A stretch of DNA of 63,213 nucleotides from Acidobacteriota bacterium. GTDB lineage: Bacteria > Acidobacteriota > Terriglobia > Terriglobales > SCQP01. Location of the stretch: assembly GCA_027459505.1 (NCBI GenBank), contig DAIDIE010000030.1, positions 1 through 63,213 on the forward strand. The letters are read 5' to 3'. Positions within the stretch are counted from its first letter, which is position 1. Each line of letters starts with the position of its first letter. This document shows positions 40,308-47,712 of this stretch, piece by piece. The position numbers and the translations under genes are program-made. Under the pieces are notes generated by a model, which saw only the letters and a list, made by a program, of their open reading frames with translations, was not told the origin of the DNA and made no database searches.

Positions 40308-40774
40308 TGTCGCAGCACAGCCTCTACCAGGAGATGATCCTGGATCACAGTAAGCGGCCCCGCAACTTCCGCGCCCTGGCCGAAGCCAACCGCAAGGCCG
40401 ATGGCTTCAATCGCCTGTGCGGCGACAAAGTAACAGTCTTCGTCCGGCTGGAAGGCGATGTCATTCGCGACCTCAGCTTTCAGGGCTCCGGCTGCGCCAT
40501 CTCCACCGCCTCCGCTTCCCTGCTCACCGAGGTGCTGAAGGGAAAAACGCAGGCCGAGGCCGAGCGGATCTTCCACAAGTTTCATGACCTGGTGACCGGC
40601 AAAAGTCATCCGGAGGCCGAGGAGATGGGCAAGCTGGCGGTCTTCTCCGGCGTCTCCGAGTATCCGGCCCGGGTCAAATGCGCCAGCCTGGCCTGGCATA
40701 CATTGCAGGCCGCGCTGCACCAGGAACCGGCAGCCACCGGAACCGCAGCGCCCCAACCCGTTTCAACGGAGTAG
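40307..40774 (+). CDS. sufU: Sulfur-transfer protein SufU
   Basis: Zinc-dependent sulfurtransferase that takes persulfide sulfur from SufS. The three Cys positions typical of SufU are visible: NRLCGDKVTV, GSGCAISTASASLL and YPARVKCASLAWHTL. At 155 aa it is complete, with an Ala/Pro-rich C-terminal tail. IscU also has three Cys, but the GSGCAIS motif and operon position next to sufS identify SufU. Start codon overlaps the sufS stop. Confidence 0.95.
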   Translation: MSQHSLYQEMILDHSKRPRNFRALAEANRKADGFNRLCGDKVTVFVRLEGDVIRDLSFQGSGCAISTASASLLTEVLKGKTQAEAERIFHKFHDLVTGKSHPEAEEMGKLAVFSGVSEYPARVKCASLAWHTLQAALHQEPAATGTAAPQPVSTE

Positions 40775-40783
40775 AGCCTCATC

Positions 40784-41215
40784 ATGGACTTGAACATCGA
40801 TCCTCTGAATCCGGTCTGGAGTTCCGGCCCCAACACGCCGCGGCCGGCGCAACCGGAAACCGCTCCGGTGGCGGTTCCGGAAAAACCCCAGGTAACTGAA
40901 CCGGTCAGTCCGGAGGAGTTGTTGCCCAGAATCATCGCCGTGGCGCGCACTTGCTACGATCCGGAGATTCCGGTCAACATTTACGACCTCGGCCTGATCT
41001 ACAGAATTGACGTCAAGCCGGACGGCCATGTCGATGTGGATATGACCCTGACCTCGCCCGCCTGTCCCGTCGCCGGTACGTTGCCGGCCGAGGTGCAAGG
41101 CAAGATCGAGAGCGTTCCCGGCGTGCGTGATGTGAACCTGCAGTTGGTCTGGGAACCGACCTGGACGACCGACAAGATGACCGAAGCGGCCAAACTGCAG
41201 CTCGGAATGTTGTAG
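40784..41215 (+). CDS. sufT: SufT-type MIP18/DUF59 protein
   Basis: Accessory factor for Fe-S maturation. The first ~45 residues are a Pro-rich disordered extension; the MIP18/DUF59 domain follows, with CYDPEIPVNIYDLGLIY, MTLTSPACPVAG (conserved Cys) and the end AKLQLGML. 143 aa. Genes of this family close many suf operons. It lies 9 bp after sufU. Confidence 0.93.
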   Translation: MDLNIDPLNPVWSSGPNTPRPAQPETAPVAVPEKPQVTEPVSPEELLPRIIAVARTCYDPEIPVNIYDLGLIYRIDVKPDGHVDVDMTLTSPACPVAGTLPAEVQGKIESVPGVRDVNLQLVWEPTWTTDKMTEAAKLQLGML

Positions 41216-41248
41216 AATGCGCTGGTCCGGCCAGCGCGGTAGTTGTCT

Positions 41249-41824
41249 ATGAAATTCAGCTCTCAAGAAGAGTACGGACTGCGTTGCCTGCTGCGCCTGG
41301 GGCGGGAAGGTGAGCGTGGCAGTCTGACCATTCCGGAGATCAGCCGCGCCGAAGGCATCTCCAGCCATTACGTGGCCAAGCTGATGCGCATCCTGCGGCG
41401 CGGCGGGCTGGTGAAGAGCGCACGCGGCCAGGCCGGCGGCTATGCCCTCACCCGCCCACCCGAAAACATCGTCGTTGGCGAAGCGCTCGCCGTGCTCGGC
41501 GGACGGCTGTTTGAAAGTAACTTCTGTGATCTGCACAGTGGAGACGAGCACACCTGCACACACTCCATTGACTGCTCCATCCGCTCTCTTTGGCGGACCG
41601 TGCAGTTGGCGGTGGATCGCGTACTGGAGCGCACCAGCCTGAAGGATCTGCTGGGCGATGAAGAAGAGATGGCGGTGCTGGCCAACGCGCTGGTGGAGAA
41701 GGAAGTGGCAAAAGAACTGGCGAATGAACTCGCCAGCACCAATGCACTGGCTGGTAAAGAGCTGATCAAGCCGGAAACCCTCATCACCATCACCCCCCAG
41801 GGCGGCGCGCCGCGCTTGAGGTGA
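41249..41824 (+). CDS. Rrf2-family (IscR/SufR-like) transcriptional regulator
   Basis: Winged-helix regulator of 191 aa opening KFSSQEEYGLRCLLRLGRE, with recognition segment ISSHYVAKLMRILRRGGLVKS. Three Cys in the usual Fe-S binding loop (FCDLHSGDEHTCTHSIDC) suggest it senses cluster status. An acidic Ala/Glu-rich C-terminal extension (about residues 130-175) is longer than in IscR. In most operons the regulator is first; here it is last, 33 bp after sufT, so it would be made with the machine it likely controls. Start ATG 41249 (a TTG two codons earlier is also in frame). Confidence 0.9.
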   Translation: MKFSSQEEYGLRCLLRLGREGERGSLTIPEISRAEGISSHYVAKLMRILRRGGLVKSARGQAGGYALTRPPENIVVGEALAVLGGRLFESNFCDLHSGDEHTCTHSIDCSIRSLWRTVQLAVDRVLERTSLKDLLGDEEEMAVLANALVEKEVAKELANELASTNALAGKELIKPETLITITPQGGAPRLR

Positions 41825-41904
41825 AACGGGGACGGGCTGACGCCTCACAATGGAGCTTGTTCCCCCAGGTCCTCGCCTGTTTGCCCCGTCATTATCGCCG
41901 TGGC

Positions 41905-41926
41905 CCATGCTAAAATGGGAACTCCG
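41905..41926 (+). promoter_or_regulatory. Extended -10 before tRNA-Val
   Basis: ATGCTAAAAT gives TGC plus TAAAAT; the hexamer spans 41911-41916, 10 bp before the mature tRNA 5' end. No good -35 is seen at 16-18 bp. Confidence 0.5.
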
Positions 41927-42004
<78 letters not shown>

Positions 42005-42082
42005 TCCTTTTTCAATCATTCCGCAAAGCGAGGGTGCAACGCGGCGCCAAATGCGCCCGCCCTCGACTTGCCCCCGTTCCCT

Positions 42083-42119
42083 CCTCTGCCCCTTCCGGCA
42101 ACAACAACCCCGACACCCG
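42083..42119. repeat. 37-bp direct repeat, left copy
   Basis: Matches 44148-44184 at 35 of 37 positions, both containing TTCCGGCAACAACAACC. The two copies bracket the DUF3800 remnant and hipBA. The right copy lies at the 3' end of the integrase remnant. Confidence 0.85.
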
Positions 42120-42437
42120 TTCAAGGCTTTCCGTGCGAAGAATCCGGGGGCTGGAGCGTACCTCTTGCCACCGTTGTACGAAAACGAGCATGGGTACCTT
42201 ACGCTTCAGGCGGCCGACAACTTGGCTTATGAACTCTACAAGGTGGCGGCAAATGCGGGAACACAGAGACCCTTGCGGACCCCACTGAAACGACGGCCGA
42301 AGACCGGAAACATTCTGCGCACCTTCCGACTTCAATACCGTGAGCTTGAGCTTATGGCGAATGCCCAGGAACATGGAGCACCCGCCGCGAACATTGAGCC
42401 TATCGACGTGCCCCTCAAAGTGCTCGGCGAGACGTAG
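42120..42437 (+). pseudogene. C-terminal fragment of a DUF3800-like gene
   Basis: From 42120 the frame reads as protein: GAYLLPPLYENEHGYLTLQA then ADNLAYELYKVAANAG, resembling the end of DUF3800 proteins, where a final L-Q-x-A-D-x-x-A-Y motif carries an acidic catalytic residue. The upstream part of the frame comes from the 37-bp repeat, so the gene lacks its N-terminal two thirds. DUF3800 proteins are often found in defence or mobile loci. Confidence 0.55.
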
Positions 42438-42484
42438 CGCTGTAGAACAGCGTATAGAACTGTAGTCTTGAAACCGACTACAGT
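42438..42484 (+). promoter_or_regulatory. Two dyad operators before hipBA
   Basis: CGCTGT-AGA-ACAGCG (42438-42452) and ACTGTAGTC, 8-nt spacer, GACTACAGT (42459-42484) are perfect inverted repeats. TATAGT at 42484-42489 is a likely -10 overlapping the second. Placement fits autorepression by the HTH antitoxin. Confidence 0.75.
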
Positions 42485-42492
42485 ATAGTATT

Positions 42493-42861
42493 ATGTACGC
42501 TATGGAGACGACGCACACATCCCGCCGCTTGCCTGTGCCCGCTCTCCGGGCTCTCCGCAAGCTCGGCCAGGACATTCGGGACGCCCGCCGAAGGCGGCGG
42601 ATTCCCGTCGCGCTCCTTGCCGAACGGGCCTCCATAAGCCGCATGACCTTGAACAAAATCGAGAAGGGCGACGGAGGCGTTGCCATCGGCAACTATGCGG
42701 CGGTCTTGTTTGCTCTGGGTTTGATCGATCGGCTTGCCGCTCTTGCGGACCTTGTTCACGATGCGGTTGGGCGGGCGTTCGAAGAAGAACATCTTCCCCA
42801 GCGCATCCGCCTCCCCCGTCCGAGAAAACAGAGTGGCTCCTCGCCAGCAGGTGGGCAATAG
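42493..42861 (+). CDS. HipB-like HTH antitoxin
   Basis: XRE-type DNA-binding protein of 122 aa, paired with HipA. The helix-turn-helix is LLAERASISRMTLNKIEKGD at about residues 40-60, followed by VAIGNYAAVLFALGL. A charged tail (EEEHLPQRIRLPRPRKQ) probably contacts the toxin. The start could be ATG 42493 or ATG 42502; the -10 position slightly favours the latter. The stop codon overlaps the hipA GTG by one base. Two dyads lie directly upstream. Confidence 0.88.
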   Translation: MYAMETTHTSRRLPVPALRALRKLGQDIRDARRRRRIPVALLAERASISRMTLNKIEKGDGGVAIGNYAAVLFALGLIDRLAALADLVHDAVGRAFEEEHLPQRIRLPRPRKQSGSSPAGGQ

Positions 42862-44117
42862 TGGACCGCGAAGTTTTTGTTTACATCGACCTCCAGGGAA
42901 CTCCGCAGTTGGTGGGGACCCTCTGGGCACATGTCCGCAAGGGGCGCGAAAGTGCGACGTTTGAATATGACCGTAGCTGGCTTGCGCACCCGGAACGCTT
43001 TTCCCTGGAACCGGCGCTGACACTTGGCCCCGGCCCTTTCCATGCACCGTCGGGCAAGCCGCTTTTCGGAGCCATTGGCGATTCGGCTCCCGACCGGTGG
43101 GGCCGCGTGCTAATGCGGCGCGCAGAGCGGCGGCGGGCGCAACACGAGGAGCGGACCCCAAGAACCGTCAAGGAGATCGACTACCTGTTGCTCGTCAACG
43201 ATGAGGCGCGGCAGGGAGCGCTACGGTTTACCGAAAAGCTGGGCGGCCCCTTCCTTGCGGATGAGGGCTCCCACAAAATCCCGCCGTTCATTGAGTTGCC
43301 AAGGCTGCTCTCGGCGGCAGAGCACCTCCTGGAAGATAAGGACAGTGACGAGGACCTGCGGCTGCTGCTTGCGCCGGGCTCGTCCCTCGGCGGCGCAAGA
43401 CCGAAAGCTTCCGTGCGGGACCGCAACGGGCAACTCGCGATCGCCAAGTTTCCCAACCAGGGCGATGAATGGAATACGGTAGCGTGGGAAGCGGTGGCTT
43501 TGACCCTGGCGGGAAAAGCTGGGATTGCGATCCCAAAATGGCGGCTGGAATCGATAGCGAAGAAACCCGTCCTGCTGTTGCAACGCTTCGATCGCGACGG
43601 CGCCGCACGGGTTCCGTTCCTCTCCGCGATGAGCATGCTGGATGCCAGGGATAACGAAGTCCGCAGCTATCTCGAATTCGTCGATGTGCTCCGCCAGCAC
43701 GGCGCGACACCCAAACAGGATATGCACCAGATCTGGCGTCGTATCGTCTTCAGCATCCTGATCTCGAATACCGACGACCATCTGCGCAATCACGGCTTCC
43801 TGTGGGCCGGTCCGGCAGGATGGCGGCTCTCGCCGGCTTACGATCTCAATCCGGTCCCGGCGGACGTTCGGCCCCGCGTGCTTACGACGGCGATCAGCTT
43901 GGAAGACACCACAGCATCGTTGAAGCTCGCTTTCGAGGTCGCTTCCTATTTCGAACTCAGCTCAGCCGAGGCTCACGCCATCGCGCGTGAGGTCGGAAAG
44001 GCAGTTGGCACCTGGCGCAAGGAAGCGAAGAAGATGGGCTTGAGTGCAGCAGAAATCGAGCGCATGGCGTCGGCCTTCGAGCATGAGGATTTGCGGGCGG
44101 CTGTTGCCGGGAAGTGA
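42861..44117 (+). CDS. HipA-family Ser/Thr kinase toxin
   Basis: Kinase-fold toxin of the HipA type, which in E. coli phosphorylates glutamyl-tRNA synthetase and causes persistence. N-terminal subdomain to about residue 110 (PDRWGRVLMRR marks the HipA signature), GSSLGGARPKASV forms the P-loop-like region, and FPNQGDEWNTVAWEAVAL the core start. The catalytic loop is ISNTDDHLRNHGFL (Asp and Asn) and the metal motif SPAYDLNPVP. 418 aa. GTG start at 42861, overlapping hipB. Its target cannot be deduced. This longer form lacks the short HipS arrangement. Confidence 0.92.
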   Translation: MDREVFVYIDLQGTPQLVGTLWAHVRKGRESATFEYDRSWLAHPERFSLEPALTLGPGPFHAPSGKPLFGAIGDSAPDRWGRVLMRRAERRRAQHEERTPRTVKEIDYLLLVNDEARQGALRFTEKLGGPFLADEGSHKIPPFIELPRLLSAAEHLLEDKDSDEDLRLLLAPGSSLGGARPKASVRDRNGQLAIAKFPNQGDEWNTVAWEAVALTLAGKAGIAIPKWRLESIAKKPVLLLQRFDRDGAARVPFLSAMSMLDARDNEVRSYLEFVDVLRQHGATPKQDMHQIWRRIVFSILISNTDDHLRNHGFLWAGPAGWRLSPAYDLNPVPADVRPRVLTTAISLEDTTASLKLAFEVASYFELSSAEAHAIAREVGKAVGTWRKEAKKMGLSAAEIERMASAFEHEDLRAAVAGK

Positions 44118-44134
44118 TGGTTCGTACGGCTTGG

Positions 44135-44355
44135 CTGCTCTGCTAGCCCTCTGCCCTTTCCGGCAACAACAACCGCGACACCCGCTGCTGCCCCTGCCGC
44201 TTGGCCGGCATAGATGTCCATCGTGATCCGGATGTTGGCGTTCCGGAGCAGTTCCCGCACTGCCTTCACGCCCTCCCCCTTAGCTCTCAACCGCGTCGAG
44301 TAGGTGTGCAGGAAGGTGTGCCAGCCGATGCGCTTGCGATCATTGTGAAGTCCCG
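44135..44355 (-). pseudogene. Tyrosine recombinase (integrase) C-terminal remnant
   Basis: The minus strand reads RIGWHTFLHTYSTRLRAKGE then VRELLRNANIRITMDIYAG, the end of a phage-type integrase. The catalytic Arg of HTFRHT is Leu here and the His of LL-G/R-H is Asn, while the final Tyr survives; the N-terminal two thirds are absent. It is therefore dead. It overlaps, in another frame, the 3' end of the wHTH gene, so its 5' side marks a recombination joint near 44350. Its 3' end holds the right copy of the 37-bp repeat. Confidence 0.8.
44148..44184. repeat. 37-bp direct repeat, right copy
   Basis: See the left copy at 42083-42119. The enclosed segment is about 2.03 kb. Confidence 0.85.
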
Positions 44356-45000
44356 GCGGACCCTCCACGCTGTGGCGAACGACCCATAGGTTTGCCGGGC
44401 AAGCACGGCGGCGGAGAGACCGGGCTCTGTCTCCAGCGCCGCCCACATATCGGCGCGGTAACTGGGGCCGATGATGATGCGCCACCGGTAGGCGCTATGG
44501 CGGGAGGCCAATTCGGCGGGCTCCAGGACATCGCCGGGACGGTCGCGGAGAAGGTTGGCTGGGACTCGGAGGGCGGAGTTCTTGAAGCGCTCGTCCTCAC
44601 CATGCCGGGCGATCTGAAATTCAGTTCCCACCGGAAGTAAATCGATTGGTGATCCCGAATAGCTTTCGAGCCTGGAGAATCGGTGGTCCGAAGCTTTCCA
44701 GTGCGCGAGTGCCGACCAAAATGCGAGGATGCGCTCAGCGGGCCGCGCTTTAACGAGGTGAATCAAACGGTCGGCGTTGACCCACGGCGAATGAATTCCG
44801 AACCAGGTGACCAGCAGCGCGAGAAGCCGGAAATCAGCCCTCTCCAACGCATCCACCGAACCCGCCATCAACGTGTCCTCGATGTTCGGTTCGATACGAG
44901 GACCGGGGGCGGCCAAGGAGATCCCGATGCCGACCAAATTCGATGTCAGTGCGCCAGCGGTGGTCATTGCCGCGGGCACGGTGACGCGATTAAAGGGCAT
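44287..45000 (-). CDS. wHTH partner of a nucleotidyltransferase (TA-like antitoxin or regulator)
   Basis: Protein of 237 aa, probably a DNA-binding partner. A helical middle (LERADFRLLALLVTWFGIHS) and a winged-helix-like C-terminus (GLSAAVLARQTYGSFATAWR) are visible. In related gene pairs this kind of protein ends soon after such a segment. Here the last ~20 residues (after VRRDF) run into the integrase remnant in a different frame, so the natural C-terminus is lost or replaced. GGGAGG precedes the ATG at 45000, which lies inside the end of the nucleotidyltransferase gene (11-bp overlap). Confidence 0.65.
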   Translation of the reverse strand: MPFNRVTVPAAMTTAGALTSNLVGIGISLAAPGPRIEPNIEDTLMAGSVDALERADFRLLALLVTWFGIHSPWVNADRLIHLVKARPAERILAFWSALAHWKASDHRFSRLESYSGSPIDLLPVGTEFQIARHGEDERFKNSALRVPANLLRDRPGDVLEPAELASRHSAYRWRIIIGPSYRADMWAALETEPGLSAAVLARQTYGSFATAWRVRRDFTMIASASAGTPSCTPTRRG

Positions 45001-45454
45001 ACCCCAGCCTCCCGGCCAAATCGGAGAGCGTGGCCCGGACGTGGGTGGGCCAGTGCGGGTTGCCGTCTGTACCGCGATCGCAAAGCGCGAAGAGTTTGGA
45101 GCAGAGAAGATCGAGGCGGCCCAGCGTGCGCAAGCACAGAGCCTGGCCGTTCAAGAGGTCTTGGAGGCGATCCTGCCACCCTTCCGGCAGGTGCACGATC
45201 AGCGTGGAGGGTCCATTGTTGAGCCAGTCATCGCCCAGTGTCTCTCCCGTGTCTCGCGCTGCCGCCGCAAACAGCTTGGCCTCACGGGCGATCTCTGTAG
45301 GAATTGTGGGAACGAGAACATCGCAATCGCGCGTCGTGCGATGGACGATGCCGAGCAGGTTGAGGGCGGTTCCGCCAATGACTACGACCTCGAAGCGCAG
45401 CTTGCGCTTGGCGAGGTGCTGATCGAAGGCGTGAATGATCTCTGCGGGCCCCAT
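44990..45454 (-). CDS. DUF6036-type nucleotidyltransferase (AbiEii-like toxin candidate)
   Basis: MNT-superfamily nucleotidyltransferase of 154 aa. The catalytic signature is VVVIGGTALNLLG followed by RTTRDCDVLVP (paired Asp). The C-terminal part has LGRLDLLCSKLFALCDRGTD, a conserved family segment. Such proteins, paired with a small wHTH protein, are known or suspected toxin-antitoxin modules that modify tRNA. First gene of a two-gene unit with the wHTH partner; the start codon overlaps a 7-bp dyad. Confidence 0.8.
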   Translation of the reverse strand: MGPAEIIHAFDQHLAKRKLRFEVVVIGGTALNLLGIVHRTTRDCDVLVPTIPTEIAREAKLFAAAARDTGETLGDDWLNNGPSTLIVHLPEGWQDRLQDLLNGQALCLRTLGRLDLLCSKLFALCDRGTDGNPHWPTHVRATLSDLAGRLGYAL

Positions 45455-45476
45455 GGTATCTATTTATATGATACCA
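45454..45476 (-). promoter_or_regulatory. Dyad operator and -10 over the nucleotidyltransferase start
   Basis: TGGTATC (45454-45460) and GATACCA (45470-45476) flank a 9-nt AT-rich spacer that on the minus strand supplies TATAAA. The -10 ends about 8 nt before the ATG at 45454, so the mRNA would be leaderless or nearly so and the operator covers promoter and start alike. Confidence 0.7.
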
Positions 45477-45605
45477 GAGGGAGCGTTGCACAACGTCATC
45501 TTGGTTTCGAGCTTGAAATTTATACCGAAATTATGCCGAAGACATAATTTTGCTAAACATCGAGACCGCCGCTACCGCTGAATGTTGGCGATGAAGCCCG
45601 ACCAT

Positions 45606-46088
45606 TCAATCCGAACCGCGGCGGGCCGCCTCGATGGCAGTTACATCGATTTTGGTCATCGTCATCATCGCCTCAAAGGCGCGCCTGGCTTCGCCTCCGC
45701 CAGCCGCCAGCGCGTCGGTCAGCGCGCGCGGAGTGATTTGCCAGGAGAGGCCCCAGCGATCCCGGCACCAGCCGCACGCGCTTTCCTGGCCGCCATGAGC
45801 GACAATCGCATGCCAGTATCGATCCGTCTCTGCCTGATCGTCGGTCGCGATCTGAAACGAGAACGCCTCGCTATGTTTGAACGCCGGGCCGCCGTTGAGA
45901 CCGAGGCAGGCAACGCCCAAGACGGTAAACTCCACCGTAAGGACATCACCTGCTTTACCGTTCGGGTAATCGGCAGGGGCCCTATGGACGGCAGTCACTT
46001 CGCTGTTGGGAAAGGTTGCGGCGTAGAACTGCGCCGCCTCCAGGGCATCCTGGTTGTACCAGAGGCAGATCGTGTTTTTCGGCTTCAT
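45606..46088 (-). CDS. PhnB/VOC-superfamily protein (3-demethylubiquinone methyltransferase-like fold)
   Basis: Small glyoxalase-fold protein of 160 aa with ICLWYNQDALEAAQFYAATF at the start, the pattern FTVLGVACLGLNGGPAFKHS, CGWCRDRWGLSWQITP and a C-terminal MMTMTKIDVTAIEAA, all typical for the PhnB-like VOC family often annotated as 3-demethylubiquinone-9 3-methyltransferase. True methyltransferase activity is not implied. I used the ATG at 46088; upstream residues in the frame look non-coding. No operon partner. Confidence 0.88.
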   Translation of the reverse strand: MKPKNTICLWYNQDALEAAQFYAATFPNSEVTAVHRAPADYPNGKAGDVLTVEFTVLGVACLGLNGGPAFKHSEAFSFQIATDDQAETDRYWHAIVAHGGQESACGWCRDRWGLSWQITPRALTDALAAGGGEARRAFEAMMTMTKIDVTAIEAARRGSD

Positions 46089-46324
46089 GGGGCGGTTCTC
46101 GCAGAGGGTTACCTTCCAGTTTGCCGGTGATTGTAGCACCCCCGCCGAAGCACCGAGGCTCAAAGAGCTGCCATTAGAAAATCGGCGCGGCGCGGACGAG
46201 CACCCCCCTTTCACAGCCAGGACGGGCCGTCCACGATTTGCGGTTGCCCACAATTCCACCTTTTGCGCCTGTCCGCACCGACAACCCGGTGGCATCGCAG
46301 CCGGTAGACGTTCAGGAGCTCTCC

Positions 46325-47527
46325 ATGCCTTCACTGAAGCTGCAGCCGTCTGCTTCCCCGTTGCCTTGTTCGCCCCAAAAGCACCTTTTTGGATTCCTAC
46401 GCCGGCCTTTTCAGGCGGGCGCGTGCCTCCTCGCGGCTCTGGTACTTGGATACCCGGGCGCCGCTCTGACGCAGACCTTCCACAGCACCGGCGAAATGGT
46501 CACGCCACGCTCATTTCATTTCGCCGTCCGCCTGCGGGATGGGCGTGTCCTGCTTGGCGGAGGCGTCTCCTCGGCAACACCGGGGTCTGTACTCTCCTCG
46601 GCCGAGTTGTATGACCCTGCTAAAGGCGTCTTCACCGGGACGGGCGCGCTGCTGACACCGCGGTATGGGGCAGCGTCGATCCTGCTGCGGGATGGGGATG
46701 TATTGGTTGCCGGCGGCTCCAACAACAGCGGGCCTTATGGCTTCAATCCCTTGCAGTCGGCTGAGTTGTATCACCCGGCCACGAATACGTTCAGCGCCAC
46801 TGGCGAGATGGACGTAGCCCGCGCCAACCCCGTTCTGGTGAAGACCGCAACTGACGCCGTCTTTGTGCTTGGGGATGAAGCCAACTGCCCCAGCTATCCC
46901 TGCACCGAAACCGTGCAGCGCTACGATGAGTCCAGTGGAACCTTTGTTACCGTGGGCGCGCTACTCCTTTCGCGCATCGACCCGGCTGTCTGCACACTGT
47001 CGAATGGAGAGATTCTGATCGTCAGCGGGTACATAACAGGCTCGCCGGCAACCGCTGCCAGCTTCACCGCCGAAGTTTTTGATCCCGCTACCGGAGCGTC
47101 CCGGTTCACCGCGGGCAGCCCGCAAGCAGATGAAGAACACCCTCCCGCGGTCCGCTTACTCTCCGGGCCGGAACGCTCCCTGGTCCTGCTGGCGGGCAAC
47201 CCTCACCACTCGGCGCCGTCCACCATTGCCGAGACGTACGACCCGGCAACGGACAGCTTCACTGCTCTCACCGCGCTGCTGCACGTTCCTCGGGTGAACC
47301 TGACGGCAACCTGGCTGCGCACACACGAAGTCCTGCTGGCTGGCGGCGATGCCACTGGCACGGCGGAGCTCTACCAACCCGTTACCCACGACTTTTCCGC
47401 GCTGATTCCCATGCTTGCCCCGCGCATGGGACACACGGCAACGCTCCTGGATGACGGCGACGTACTCATCGCTGGTGGCGCCGCCAGTGGATCCCCGAGC
47501 GCGGAGCTCTTCGTTCCAGCTCACTGA
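46325..47527 (+). CDS. Secreted seven-bladed Kelch-type beta-propeller
   Basis: Exported protein of 400 aa. ATG 46325 with CAGGAGCTCTCC upstream. After a longish N-region a hydrophobic core (ACLLAALVLGYPGAALTQ) forms the signal. About seven ~50-residue Kelch-like units follow, each shaped like TGALLTPRYGAASILLRDGD, VLVAGG and AELYDPATNTF, enough for one closed propeller. No catalytic residues of galactose oxidase are apparent. Such propellers are frequent in Acidobacteria; a binding role in polysaccharide capture is possible given the neighbouring glucanase genes. It converges with the GH12 gene. Confidence 0.85.
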   Translation: MPSLKLQPSASPLPCSPQKHLFGFLRRPFQAGACLLAALVLGYPGAALTQTFHSTGEMVTPRSFHFAVRLRDGRVLLGGGVSSATPGSVLSSAELYDPAKGVFTGTGALLTPRYGAASILLRDGDVLVAGGSNNSGPYGFNPLQSAELYHPATNTFSATGEMDVARANPVLVKTATDAVFVLGDEANCPSYPCTETVQRYDESSGTFVTVGALLLSRIDPAVCTLSNGEILIVSGYITGSPATAASFTAEVFDPATGASRFTAGSPQADEEHPPAVRLLSGPERSLVLLAGNPHHSAPSTIAETYDPATDSFTALTALLHVPRVNLTATWLRTHEVLLAGGDATGTAELYQPVTHDFSALIPMLAPRMGHTATLLDDGDVLIAGGAASGSPSAELFVPAH

Positions 47528-47712
47528 CCAGCCACACGGCAGCGCCGGAGAAGCGCCAGAACGCACTGAAGTCTTACAGCTTACTCCTTCACTAAAACGA
47601 GCCGTGGGCGCAAAGCGGCCCGCGGCCCCTCCCTATCGAAGAGCCGCGAACCACCCCGCGCCCACTGCGCCGCGTGCCGTCCATCTGTGACACGCTGCTT
47701 TGCCAACCCGGC

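Noticed and set aside
42012-42692. 226-codon minus-strand frame after tRNA-Val
   Set aside because: No family features, and it crosses the hipBA promoter and the DUF3800 remnant; only the plus-strand remnant looks like protein.
43973-44485. A complete 170-aa integrase-like gene
   Set aside because: Only about 70 residues match an integrase; the rest reads hipA and the wHTH gene in the wrong frame, and two catalytic residues are missing.
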